Assembly: GCF_001708185.1 (NCBI RefSeq)
Contig: NZ_MDDN01000008.1
Location: 1-64,000 of the forward strand
Direction of reading: 5' to 3'
Source: Lysinibacillus xylanilyticus
GTDB lineage: Bacteria; Bacillota; Bacilli; Bacillales_A; Planococcaceae
DNA length: 64,000 nt
In this document: one piece after another, positions 26,208-34,468 of the stretch
How positions within the stretch are numbered: position 1 is the first letter of the stretch
Layout of the letters: each line of letters starts with the position of its first letter
The notes under the pieces: model-generated
The model's input: only the letters and a program-made list of their open reading frames with translations
The model's database searches: none
What the model was told of the DNA's origin: nothing
Position numbers and translations under genes: made by a program

Positions 26208-26997
26208 ATGCCACACCTTCTTCCGCTTCATCATCGCCTAAATACGCTGCCACAACCTTCGGATTTTTGTAAATCTCTTCTGGTGTACCTTCTCCAATCT
26301 TGACCCCGTTATCTACAACAACTAAACGATCTGAAATCGACATAACCGTTTCCATATCATGTTCGACGAATAAAAAAGTCATGCCCTCTGCGCGCATTTT
26401 TAAAATGACTTCGACTAATTGCCTTGATTCCTCAGCGTTCAGACCTGCCATTGGCTCATCTAATAAAATGAGTTGCGGTTTGGAAATAGCTGCACGTGCA
26501 ATTTCAAGGAGTCGCTGACTGCCATAAGGTAATTTATCGGACATTTCATAGGCAAACTCAGCAATTCCTACATCCTTTAAACATTGCAACGCTCTTTCCA
26601 TTGTCCGAACTTCTTCTTTAACGACAGTCGGTAAGCGTAGTCCAGCCGTTAAAATATTTGTTTTCATCGCAATATGCGCACCGGTCATTACATTCTCAAT
26701 GACTGTCATATTATCGAATACTTCTAAGTTCTGAAATGTTCTTGTGATACCTGCTTGTGCAATTTGATGAGGCTTTTTTCGCGTTAACCGTTTGCCTTGG
26801 AAATAGACATTCCCTGATGAACTTGGCAATACACCTGTAATCATATTGAAAAGTGTTGTTTTACCTGCACCGTTAGGACCAATAACAGCGAATATTTCAC
26901 CTCTATTAATAGTGAAGGATACATTGTCTACAGCAACTACCCCTCCGAACACTTTCGTTAAGTTTTCTACACGTAAGATCAGCTCATTGTTAGTCAT
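26200..26997 (-). CDS. Liv-type ABC transporter ATPase (LivG-like)
   Basis: 265 residues from the ATG at 26997 (MTNNELILRVENL) with GGAGGTAAAAC upstream. Walker A is IGPNGAGKTT. The signature region is LPYGSQRLLEIARA, with LSxGxQR modified to PYGSQR as is usual in LivG. Walker B is PQLILLDEPMAGLN. The C-terminal LivG extension is GVKIGEGTPEEIYKNPKVVAAYLG. It overlaps the start of the LivF-like gene by eight bases. Confidence 0.85.
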   Translation of the reverse strand: MTNNELILRVENLTKVFGGVVAVDNVSFTINRGEIFAVIGPNGAGKTTLFNMITGVLPSSSGNVYFQGKRLTRKKPHQIAQAGITRTFQNLEVFDNMTVIENVMTGAHIAMKTNILTAGLRLPTVVKEEVRTMERALQCLKDVGIAEFAYEMSDKLPYGSQRLLEIARAAISKPQLILLDEPMAGLNAEESRQLVEVILKMRAEGMTFLFVEHDMETVMSISDRLVVVDNGVKIGEGTPEEIYKNPKVVAAYLGDDEAEEGVAYA

Positions 26998-28042
26998 TTG
27001 TTTTACCTCCAGTAGCACGTGTGTCGATGGAGAACGCGATCGGTGTAGAGCGTTCTTTCTTGTGAAGCTTTCCGGTAATTTTCATAAATTGAGGGACTAA
27101 TCCATTCGGCATATAAATTAAAGTTAACACGAGCAATAAACCGAAGAAGACGATTTCGAACTCCCCTCCTACGTTAGGTAAGATGACTGGTACATAATGT
27201 TTTAATAGTTCACCAAGTAAAACATAAGTAGCCGAACCGACAATGGCACCCCAAATATTAGTTGATCCACCGATAATAACCATGATTAATAAATAAATTG
27301 ACGTATTAGCTGTAAATAAATCCGGATTAATAAATGAGACATAGTGTGCTAGGAGCGAACCAGAAATGGATGTGAAAATAGCGCTTATTACAAAGATTTG
27401 TAGTTTATATTTCATTAAATTCACACCAACGGCATCCGCTGCAATTTCACTCCCCTCAATCGAACGTAAGCCACGTCCAACTCTTGAGTGAATAATATTG
27501 CGTGAGAAAATGAGAGCCATAAATACAAATAGCCAAATAAGATAGAAGTAACTTTGATCTGTCATAAATTCAAAGCCGAATAAACTGATACTCGGTATAC
27601 CGAAGAAGCCATTCGAGCCACCTGTAATCGATGTTAATTCTTTAAAGGCCGTGTAAACAATAATCCCAAACCCTAGTGTTGCTAACGCTAAATAATAGCC
27701 TTTTAACTTAAATGTAGGAATACCGATTAATAAAGCAACAAGTGCAGAAATAAGTGCACCTACTACGATCGCTAACCAAGGAGATAAACCTACTGTTGCT
27801 GTCATATAAGCAGATGTGTAGGCACCAATGCCATAAAAAGCCGCATGCCCTAGTGAAATTTGTCCAGCGTAGCCTGTTAGCATCGTTAAACCTATACATA
27901 CTAATGCATAAAACCCAATCATCGTAAAAATAGCGAGTGTATAATTAGATCCAACTAACGGAAGACAAAATAGTAGCGCGAAAAAAATGCCTGGTCCAAC
28001 TAAGCTGTTATTGTAGATCAGCTTTAAGTGTTTTTTATCCAT
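26990..28042 (-). CDS. Liv-type ABC permease (LivM-like)
   Basis: 350 residues from the ATG at 28042 (MDKKHLKLIYNN) with AAGGAGG upstream. About nine to ten membrane helices. LivM signatures include LTGYAGQISLGHAAFYGIGAYT and LIMVIIGGSTNIWGAIVGS. It forms the channel with the LivH-like permease. The C-terminus is a basic cytoplasmic tail. It overlaps the LivG-like gene by eight bases. Confidence 0.85.
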   Translation of the reverse strand: MDKKHLKLIYNNSLVGPGIFFALLFCLPLVGSNYTLAIFTMIGFYALVCIGLTMLTGYAGQISLGHAAFYGIGAYTSAYMTATVGLSPWLAIVVGALISALVALLIGIPTFKLKGYYLALATLGFGIIVYTAFKELTSITGGSNGFFGIPSISLFGFEFMTDQSYFYLIWLFVFMALIFSRNIIHSRVGRGLRSIEGSEIAADAVGVNLMKYKLQIFVISAIFTSISGSLLAHYVSFINPDLFTANTSIYLLIMVIIGGSTNIWGAIVGSATYVLLGELLKHYVPVILPNVGGEFEIVFFGLLLVLTLIYMPNGLVPQFMKITGKLHKKERSTPIAFSIDTRATGGKTND

Positions 28043-28055
28043 CGTTGCAGCCTCC

Positions 28056-28937
28056 TTACACACGTTTTCCAGAAGCTTTAGCAAATAGACCTTCTGGTTT
28101 TATAAATAAAATTAATAACAATAAAGAGAAACTCACCACATCTTTTAATCCTGAAGACCATAATCCCTCTGTAAACGCCTCAATAATGCCAATTAGAAAG
28201 GCACCCGCAATTGCCGCTGGGGCATTTGTTAAACCACCAACAACTGCTGCTACAAACGCTTTTATGCCAAGCATCATCCCCATATCGTAGGATGCACCGG
28301 AAATAGGTGCGATCACTGTACCTGCTAGTGCCCCTAACCCAGCACTTACCACAACAGCAAGCAATGACATTTTATTTGGATTAATACCCATTAAACGCGC
28401 AGCAAACGGATTTACAACGCAAGCGGTTAATGATTTTCCTGTAAACGTATAGTTAAAGAAGTACATCATCACGATTAAAATAACGATTGACAGGCCAATC
28501 GCCCATAGATTTTGTGGAAGTAAGACGGCTTCTAAAAATTCAATAGGTGTATTATCCGTAAACGGCGGTAATGTTTGGGCTTGTGTTCCCCAAATTAAAA
28601 TCGCAATACCTCGGAAGGCAATCGATACGCCAATTGTAATGATAATGAGTGTTGTCATGGATGATTTACGAGCTGTATGAATGGCCGTTCGCTCAAATAC
28701 AGCACCAATCGCCGCCACAATGACGATACTTAAAATAATGGCTAACCATAAGGGTAGATTTGCCTTTACAAGTGAAATACTAATTAAAGCACCAAACATC
28801 GCAAATTCACCTTGTGCAAAGTTAAGTATGCCGGTCACGTTATAGATAATGACGAATCCAACCGCAATTAATGCGTAAATGGCTCCTATTGTTAAACCTG
28901 AAAATAATAATTGCAACATTTGAGAGAATATTTCCAT
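28056..28937 (-). CDS. Liv-type ABC permease (LivH-like)
   Basis: 293 residues from the ATG at 28937 (MEIFSQMLQLL), selected for GGAGTGAAC upstream. About eight helices. Typical LivH motifs include GAIYALIAVGFVIIYNVTGILNFAQGEFAM and KAFVAAVVGGLTNAPAAIAGAFL. It pairs with the LivM-like subunit in the importer. Spacing to the next gene is 13 bases. Confidence 0.85.
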   Translation of the reverse strand: MEIFSQMLQLLFSGLTIGAIYALIAVGFVIIYNVTGILNFAQGEFAMFGALISISLVKANLPLWLAIILSIVIVAAIGAVFERTAIHTARKSSMTTLIIITIGVSIAFRGIAILIWGTQAQTLPPFTDNTPIEFLEAVLLPQNLWAIGLSIVILIVMMYFFNYTFTGKSLTACVVNPFAARLMGINPNKMSLLAVVVSAGLGALAGTVIAPISGASYDMGMMLGIKAFVAAVVGGLTNAPAAIAGAFLIGIIEAFTEGLWSSGLKDVVSFSLLLLILFIKPEGLFAKASGKRV

Positions 28938-29034
28938 ACTGTCGTTCACTCCATTTCTTTTCGAGATTACTAAGCTGATAATGAATGAACAGTGATGGAA
29001 AGACACCACTGTTCATTGGATTTGTATTATTTTT

Positions 29035-30240
29035 TTAGTCTTCTAAAGTCCATTTACCATCAACAATTCGTACCATCGCAAAACTATCTGGGCTTAATCC
29101 CATATGATTATCTGCATTAATGTTAAATACGCCTGTCAGACCTACATATTCACCTAGCTCTTGCTCAATGTAATCACGGAGTGCAGCGCTATCACTGCCT
29201 TTTGCTTCGATTGCTTTTGTCGCAATCGCGAAAGCATCTGCTGCATATGCACCGAATGTACTTGCTGGTTTATTGTATTTAGCTGTAAACGCTTCGTTAT
29301 ACGCTTTTAATAATTCTTTTTGTGGATTTGAATCCTCCAATTTATCCGCTACTAATAATTTCCCCGTCGGCAAGACCACATCGTTAGCTGCAGCACCGGC
29401 TACTTCGATAAATTGGTCCGTTGCAACGCCATGACTTGCAAGAACTGGTATATCTAGCCCTAATTCACGAATATTTTTAATCACTACCGCAGACTCTTGC
29501 ACTGTTCCCCAAACAATAATGGCATCTGGACTTTCTTTTTTCACACGAGTTAACAGAGGTTTTGCATCTTTCACTGTCGCCTCGAATTCATCTTCAATAA
29601 CTGGTTCCACACCGTAATCTGCTGCGTGTTTACCAAATTCTTCATGAGCACCAGTTCCATAAGAATTCGCAACGTTCAACCAGGCAACTTTCGTTAAATC
29701 ATTCTCTTTTAAATATTGTAAAATCCGCTCCACTGCTTGTTGATCGTCTTGTGGCATTTTGAATACCCATTTTCGTGCTTGTCCATCTTCCGTCATGTAA
29801 ATTTGTTTACTGGCAGCAACTGAAATGTAAGGCACTTGATTTTGCTCTGCCAGAGGTAACATCGCTAAAGAGTTCCCACTTGTCGTGCCTCCGATAACGA
29901 TTGATACTTTGTCTTGTGTTAACGCTTTTTTCATGGCAAGAATAGCTTCATTTTGGTCAGATTTATCATCATATGTGACTAAATCGATTTTTCGACCGTT
30001 AATGCCACCATCCGCATTTTTTTGATCGACTAGCATTTTAAGCGTTTGCATCTCCGGTTCCCCTAGAGCGGCCGCCCCACCAGATGCTGAGAAAATTCCT
30101 GCCATTTTAATTGAATCACCTGAAGTATCTGTACCTGAACTAGCGGATGATGCATCACCTTTTCGATCAGATGATGAACTACAGGCCGCCAACACTAATA
30201 CACCCATTAATAGGAAAAGAGACAATAAAGTCTTTTTCAT
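29035..30240 (-). CDS. Liv-type ABC substrate-binding lipoprotein
   Basis: 401 residues. The signal peptide ends in a lipobox LVLAAC with Cys20 as the lipidated residue, followed by a Ser-rich linker. The mature domain has the type-I periplasmic-binding fold (IKMAGIFSASGGAAALGEP, then VSIVIGGTTSGNSLAMLPLAEQ and VAWLNVANSYGTGAHEEFGKHA). It captures the substrate outside the membrane and delivers it to the permeases. Relatives bind amino acids, amides or aromatic acids. Being first in the operon beside paa favours an aromatic ligand; unproven. Confidence 0.85.
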   Translation of the reverse strand: MKKTLLSLFLLMGVLVLAACSSSSDRKGDASSASSGTDTSGDSIKMAGIFSASGGAAALGEPEMQTLKMLVDQKNADGGINGRKIDLVTYDDKSDQNEAILAMKKALTQDKVSIVIGGTTSGNSLAMLPLAEQNQVPYISVAASKQIYMTEDGQARKWVFKMPQDDQQAVERILQYLKENDLTKVAWLNVANSYGTGAHEEFGKHAADYGVEPVIEDEFEATVKDAKPLLTRVKKESPDAIIVWGTVQESAVVIKNIRELGLDIPVLASHGVATDQFIEVAGAAANDVVLPTGKLLVADKLEDSNPQKELLKAYNEAFTAKYNKPASTFGAYAADAFAIATKAIEAKGSDSAALRDYIEQELGEYVGLTGVFNINADNHMGLSPDSFAMVRIVDGKWTLED

Positions 30241-30300
30241 AAAGCACTACACCCCTTCATTATTTTTATACCTATAAAACCGCATCTCCTTATCAATTAT

Positions 30301-30421
30301 GCCTCGGCATAATTGTGTCCTGAATCGACTTTGTGCAAGCACAAAGAACCCCTTTTCGATTCCGTGACATCCGCCGGAGGCATTAACTTCTTTCAGCGGA
30401 TATTTTGCCGAAAGAAGTTAA
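30301..30421. repeat. nested hairpin repeat element
   Basis: CTTTGTGC/GCACAAAG (30329-30336 and 30339-30346) is nested inside GAATCG/CGATTC (30322-30327 and 30357-30362). A separate 12-bp perfect pair, TTAACTTCTTTC/GAAAGAAGTTAA, lies at 30383-30394 and 30410-30421. It looks like a dispersed structured repeat in the 598-base gap upstream of the transporter. No gene was seen in 30241-30838. Confidence 0.6.
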
Positions 30422-30777
30422 AATGACGGTATGTATAGCCAAACAGTGTAACAAAAAATTTGCAGAAACAATAAAACAAATAAGATAAAAATAGATTATT
30501 GCAGACTAAACGATACCTAAAGTAGATATTCGTGTTTTTAGTTAATCAAAAGAATAGCATGTATGTTAAAAAATGATAAATACCAAAAATATATATTTTA
30601 AATCGTTATATATACATTTTTGGTATACCCGTATTCTAATTGTTATATATTTTTCATCAAAATTATGTAATTTAATTTCCTGTGAAACCCTTGCTATTTC
30701 TAGGTTTCTTCACAATACTTATCTAAAAAATCAGAAATATCTTACAAATTTAACGAAAACACTCTAAAAAATGTTAC

Positions 30778-30794
30778 TATACAGAATAAGTATA
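30778..30794 (+). promoter_or_regulatory. candidate LysR-type operator
   Basis: TATAC-N7-GTATA is a perfect dyad containing T-N11-A, the LysR-family binding signature. It lies 45 bases before the start of the LysR gene, so autoregulation and control of the divergent transporter operon are plausible. Confidence 0.5.
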
Positions 30795-30838
30795 CGAATT
30801 GAATAAACTAGTGGATTTTAAGTATAGGGGTGAAAAAG

Positions 30839-31756
30839 ATGGATTTAAGACAATTAAATTATTTCATTACAATCGTTGAAGAAAAACAAATTACAAAAGC
30901 TGCAAAAAAGCTTCATATGGCACAACCGCCACTTAGCAATCAATTGAAAGTGATGGAGGAAGAATTAAACTGCAAACTATTCGATCGAAATGGTAGAACA
31001 TTAGAACTTACTGAACCTGGAAAGATTTTATATGAAAAAGGCAAAACATTATTAGCTAATTTCGAAGATACGATTTCGGAAATAAAAGAAGTTGGAGAAG
31101 GGCTAAGGGGGGTATTATCGATTGGTGCAGATCAAACTTGTTTATCTTACTTACCTGAAAAAATTAAACGGATGCGTGAAAGATACCCTAATTTAAACTT
31201 CAAAATTATTGAAGGAGATACATTTTTCTTAACAAATAGTCTTTTAAATAAAGAAATCGATTTAGCTATACTGCAACAACCGATTGAAGATGAAAATTTC
31301 TCTTCGATCGGGTTAGCATTAAAGGAGTTTGTACTTGCCACACCTGCACAATGGCATTTACCGAACCCTATTCAAATGGAAGACTTAAAAGATTTACCGT
31401 TTCTTTCTTTTTATCGTCATCGTAGTTGTAGTACGTTTCGCATTATTATCGATGAATTTAAAAGTCACGGGTTTGAGCCTAATATTATTTGTGAGTGTAT
31501 TGATATTGCGATGGTTATTTCGTTAATAAGTGAAGGTTTGGGGATCACTATTTTACCGAAAACGAGTCTCGATAAATTTTTAATTAAAGGTATTAACATC
31601 ATTAAATTTGCTAATTGTAATATCCATTCTAAAGCGAACATTGTTTGGCCAAAAGATCGCTATTTAGCAAAGCACACGATGAATTTTTTACAATTATTTA
31701 AGGAAGAAACTCATATACTAGCTCGCGAAACAATCCGCCAGAGCCAAGGCGTTTAA
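30839..31756 (+). CDS. LysR-family transcriptional regulator
   Basis: 305 residues from the ATG at 30839, spaced correctly from AGGGGTG; the upstream GTG lies inside that site. The N-terminal helix-turn-helix is typical (LRQLNYFITIVEEKQITKAAKKLHMAQPPLSNQLK) and is followed by a periplasmic-binding-like ligand domain. The effector is not predictable. It is divergent from the Liv-type transporter operon with a candidate operator between them, so it may control that transporter. A clear terminator follows at 31809. Confidence 0.85.
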   Translation: MDLRQLNYFITIVEEKQITKAAKKLHMAQPPLSNQLKVMEEELNCKLFDRNGRTLELTEPGKILYEKGKTLLANFEDTISEIKEVGEGLRGVLSIGADQTCLSYLPEKIKRMRERYPNLNFKIIEGDTFFLTNSLLNKEIDLAILQQPIEDENFSSIGLALKEFVLATPAQWHLPNPIQMEDLKDLPFLSFYRHRSCSTFRIIIDEFKSHGFEPNIICECIDIAMVISLISEGLGITILPKTSLDKFLIKGINIIKFANCNIHSKANIVWPKDRYLAKHTMNFLQLFKEETHILARETIRQSQGV

Positions 31757-31808
31757 CAGGGAGGTTTATGCTTTGGCAATTGACAATCTAAGAGAATAGT
31801 AAATGGTA

Positions 31809-31842
31809 CTCCCGGTTCAACTTTAACCGGGAGCTTTTTGTT
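31809..31842 (+). terminator. terminator of the LysR gene
   Basis: CTCCCGGTT (31809-31817) pairs perfectly with AACCGGGAG (31825-31833) and is followed by CTTTTTG. Confidence 0.85.
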
Positions 31843-32149
31843 ATTTTACATACTTCAAATAATTTTTAACAAAATCTACAACGTAATGCACTTCTTCATC
31901 TGTCATTTTTAATAACTTGCTAACTTTTTGTATTTTTGCTGGTGATTTTAAATGTTCACGCACTTGATCAATCCACATATATTTACACTTTCGGGGATTT
32001 ACACTATTTCTAATCTGTTTGAAGCGACGATAAGCATAGCGAGCAAATGCATTTAACATTTCTCGCTCCTGCTCATCTCTTACTAGTTTATTTGCGACCC
32101 TATCGATCACTTCTGTATCAAAAGTCCATGCACCATCTGTTATTTGCAT
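31841..32149 (-). CDS. hypothetical protein, 102 aa
   Basis: A soluble, basic, helical protein. The ATG follows GAAGAGGTGG (MQITDGAWTFDTEV). Features include LVRDEQEREMLNAFARYAYRRFKQIRN and a C-terminal segment (SPAKIQKVSKLLKMTDEEVHYVVDFVKNYL). I do not recognise the family. It is convergent with the LysR gene and shares the terminator region at its 3' end. Basic character could suit nucleic-acid binding; no motif proves it. Confidence 0.6.
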   Translation of the reverse strand: MQITDGAWTFDTEVIDRVANKLVRDEQEREMLNAFARYAYRRFKQIRNSVNPRKCKYMWIDQVREHLKSPAKIQKVSKLLKMTDEEVHYVVDFVKNYLKYVK

Positions 32150-32241
32150 ATTACCACCTCTTCAGTTCCGTAAAGTTGATCACAAACATGACTGCGGTAT
32201 TCGAATGCCCTCATTCTATTCACTCTCTATTAGATGCATAA

Positions 32242-32278
32242 GAAAAAGCCACACCTAGTTAGATGTGACCTCTTTTTG
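32242..32278 (-). terminator. terminator of the AraC-family gene
   Basis: On the minus strand GTCACATC pairs with GGTGTGGC across TAACTA and is followed by TTTTTC. It lies about 70 bases after the stop at 32347. Confidence 0.7.
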
Positions 32279-32346
32279 GATTTTTTAAATAATCAATAGC
32301 AAGACAACTTGATTAATTTTAGGGTCAAAATGATCCCTAACATGTT

Positions 32347-33222
32347 TTATTCTTCAAATGATAAGTTTGTCGGACCTTCTAAAAGATAGTTCTCAAAACT
32401 AATATGGGTTGTAGGGGTATCGTTATCTACTATCTCAAAATTAAGCCCATCCAGCCAAACTTCCCCTTTTCCAGTTAGTAAAATACCGAACGATACTATT
32501 GCACTGTTTTCTGGGACATCAAGAACGATAGAATACTGATTCCAACTATTTGTACCAATAATTGGTCTGTTACTCATATTATCGAATTGTAGGATATCCT
32601 CTGATGCACTATCAACGCGCATCCAAAGTCCCGAGAATTGTTTTACATTATTCGTTTTAATAAATCCAGAAAGTTTAACTCTCTTCCCTCTAAATTCATC
32701 AGCCTTGAATTGTTGCATCATTGTTGCAAATTCGTCTGGAGCTTGAACAGTTTTAGATGTTAAATAGCCCGATGCTTTTCCTTGATGTACATTTTTTTGA
32801 TCTACTCCTATTTCGTAATTATAAGGATGACTTCCACTGATGAACCAGCCTTTAATTTTTTCTTCCATTATTGATTCCTCCTTGTTTTTCCTCATAGTTC
32901 CCATTACTTTTCTGTATTGCCCTGGTGGCAAACTGTACAATTTTTTGAAAGCACGTGTAAAGGTTTCTTGTGACTCAAATTGATAATAGAATGCGATATC
33001 AATAATTCTTTCATCAGTATTGAGAAGTGTACTTGCCGCATTTGCAAGTCTCCTCATTCGGATATATTCTGAGACAGACATTCCCACAGAAGTTTGAAAA
33101 ATCCTGTGAAAATGATATTTTGAAAATCCTGTAACCTCATCAATATCATTAGCGGAAATTTGCTCATGTAAATGAGATTCTATCCAATCTATTGTTTTTT
33201 GAATGATCCATTCATATTTCAA
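32347..33222 (-). CDS. AraC-family regulator with C-terminal beta-sandwich-like domain
   Basis: 291 residues. Residues 1-105 are a double helix-turn-helix AraC domain (ISANDIDEVTGFSKYHFHRIFQ, then IIDIAFYYQFESQETFTRAFKKLYSLPPGQYR). The remaining 180 residues form a separate domain with KASGYLTSK, VKLSGFIKTNN, SGLWMRVDSA and GEVWLDGLNFEIV. This resembles carbohydrate-binding or galactose-binding-like beta-sandwich folds rather than the common GyrI-like effector domain. It stands alone, with no adjacent target gene. Ligand unknown. Confidence 0.8.
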   Translation of the reverse strand: MKYEWIIQKTIDWIESHLHEQISANDIDEVTGFSKYHFHRIFQTSVGMSVSEYIRMRRLANAASTLLNTDERIIDIAFYYQFESQETFTRAFKKLYSLPPGQYRKVMGTMRKNKEESIMEEKIKGWFISGSHPYNYEIGVDQKNVHQGKASGYLTSKTVQAPDEFATMMQQFKADEFRGKRVKLSGFIKTNNVKQFSGLWMRVDSASEDILQFDNMSNRPIIGTNSWNQYSIVLDVPENSAIVSFGILLTGKGEVWLDGLNFEIVDNDTPTTHISFENYLLEGPTNLSFEE

Positions 33223-33387
33223 CGGTATTACACCTCCCTTTCATTTATTATCATATCGAATAATAATGAATGATTTTTGATTTTTCTTGCGATGTTTTTC
33301 CAAAATAGAAATATATATACAAAATATCTCATTCAAAACGTTTGCTGCTATTTATTTATACATACATCTTACAATTGGCTCATTACC

Positions 33388-33545
33388 ATAACGTGTGGTT
33401 GATTTCCGTTCCGATTGGGGGGCGTCTGATGAGCATCTTCACTCGCGTAGCTCGCTCCATCGTCTCATCTGTGACGCTGTGTATCTGACCCCAAGGAGTC
33501 GCCCAGCCTCCACTCAACTTATATACAAAGCATATATCCCAACAA
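33388..33545. repeat. dispersed Bacillaceae GC-rich repeat, copy 1
   Basis: The plus strand reads CATAACGTGTGGTTGATTTC, CGTTCCG, then GGGGCGTCTGATGAGC and ends GGAGTCGCCCAGCCTCCACT. The same opening occurs at 41014-41132 and the whole element recurs in reverse at 42648-42980. Otherwise 33223-33633 holds no gene. Confidence 0.7.
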
Positions 33546-33633
33546 ATATCACTAGCAACTTTTGGTAAATAATCTTATAATTGTTAAAATGGAATTGTAA
33601 TGGTTTAAAATAAGATAAAAAGGGAAGAAGCAT

Positions 33634-34143
33634 ATGAACAATCAAATTTATGCGAACTGGAACGGGCATCATGTTAAACTAACGTGGCTACCACATAAGA
33701 AAATTGACGATTACAGCAACGTAACAAGTGTACATGGCGTTTGTTTTTATAATGGGAATGTTTTGTTAGTTCATGTAGACGGAAGAGGATTTAACTTTCC
33801 TGGAGGTCATATAGAAAAAAGAGAAACACCTGAAGATACAATGCATAGAGAAGCATTTGAAGAAGGTTATGTACAGGGTCATATCAACTATATTGGCGCA
33901 ATAGAAGTCAGTCACGAAGAGAATCCTTTATTTAATGCTGCTGGTAAGTACCCTTTAATCGGATATCAAATGTTTTATAGGATCGATATTCAAAAGTGCC
34001 TCCCTTTTCTTCGAGAGCATGAAACGATTACACGCATTTGGGTTGAGCCCGAAGAAGTAGCTTATGTAATCAATGACCATGAGATTTCACAATTAATCAT
34101 ACAAGAAGCTGTAAATAGCAAATTTCCTTCCCCTATAGACTAG
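33634..34143 (+). CDS. Nudix hydrolase
   Basis: 169 residues. The Nudix box reads GGHIEKRETPEDTMHREAFE with EGYV directly after. It matches GX5EX7REUXEE, but the closing XGU is shortened to GYV, a slight deviation. Nudix enzymes cleave nucleoside diphosphates linked to other groups. The strand VHGVCFYNGNVLLVHVDGRGFNFPGGH precedes the box. It is monocistronic with AAGGGAAG upstream. Substrate unknown. A second Nudix protein occurs at 38701. Confidence 0.8.
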   Translation: MNNQIYANWNGHHVKLTWLPHKKIDDYSNVTSVHGVCFYNGNVLLVHVDGRGFNFPGGHIEKRETPEDTMHREAFEEGYVQGHINYIGAIEVSHEENPLFNAAGKYPLIGYQMFYRIDIQKCLPFLREHETITRIWVEPEEVAYVINDHEISQLIIQEAVNSKFPSPID

Positions 34144-34193
34144 CAACCCATTCACAATAGCACTCCTTTTAGGTTCAGTTAGGAGGTTGGTTC

Positions 34194-34370
34194 ATGAGGT
34201 ATTTAATAGGCTTTTTCGGTGTTTTAATTATTTTATTTGGAAGTTTGTTAATGAGCATCACAAACGAAACCTTTTTAATAAGAAATATTCTTTATAAACT
34301 TTTTGGAGCAATTCTATTAGTTGTAGGAATTTGGGTTTTACAGAAGCAAATTCATCGCAAAAAACAATAA
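34194..34370 (+). CDS. small membrane protein, 58 aa
   Basis: The ATG at 34194 follows TTAGGAGG. The product (MRYLIGFFGVLIILFGS...) has two hydrophobic helices and a basic tail (QKQIHRKKQ). No family recognised. It lies 50 bases after the Nudix gene in the same orientation and may be co-transcribed. Confidence 0.6.
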   Translation: MRYLIGFFGVLIILFGSLLMSITNETFLIRNILYKLFGAILLVVGIWVLQKQIHRKKQ

Positions 34371-34410
34371 AAAAGGGTTATACGATAAACTTGCCACTGA
34401 AAATCCTATA

Positions 34411-34447
34411 AGATAACTCTCCCAGTCGCAATTTTTGACTGAGAGAG
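34411..34447. terminator. possible bidirectional hairpin between convergent genes
   Basis: AACTCTC-CCAGTC pairs with GACTG-AGAGAGTT around a T-rich loop, between the small membrane gene and the convergent gene at 34469. The T-tail is weak. Confidence 0.4.
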
Positions 34448-34468
34448 TTAATTACTTTCTTCCCACTT

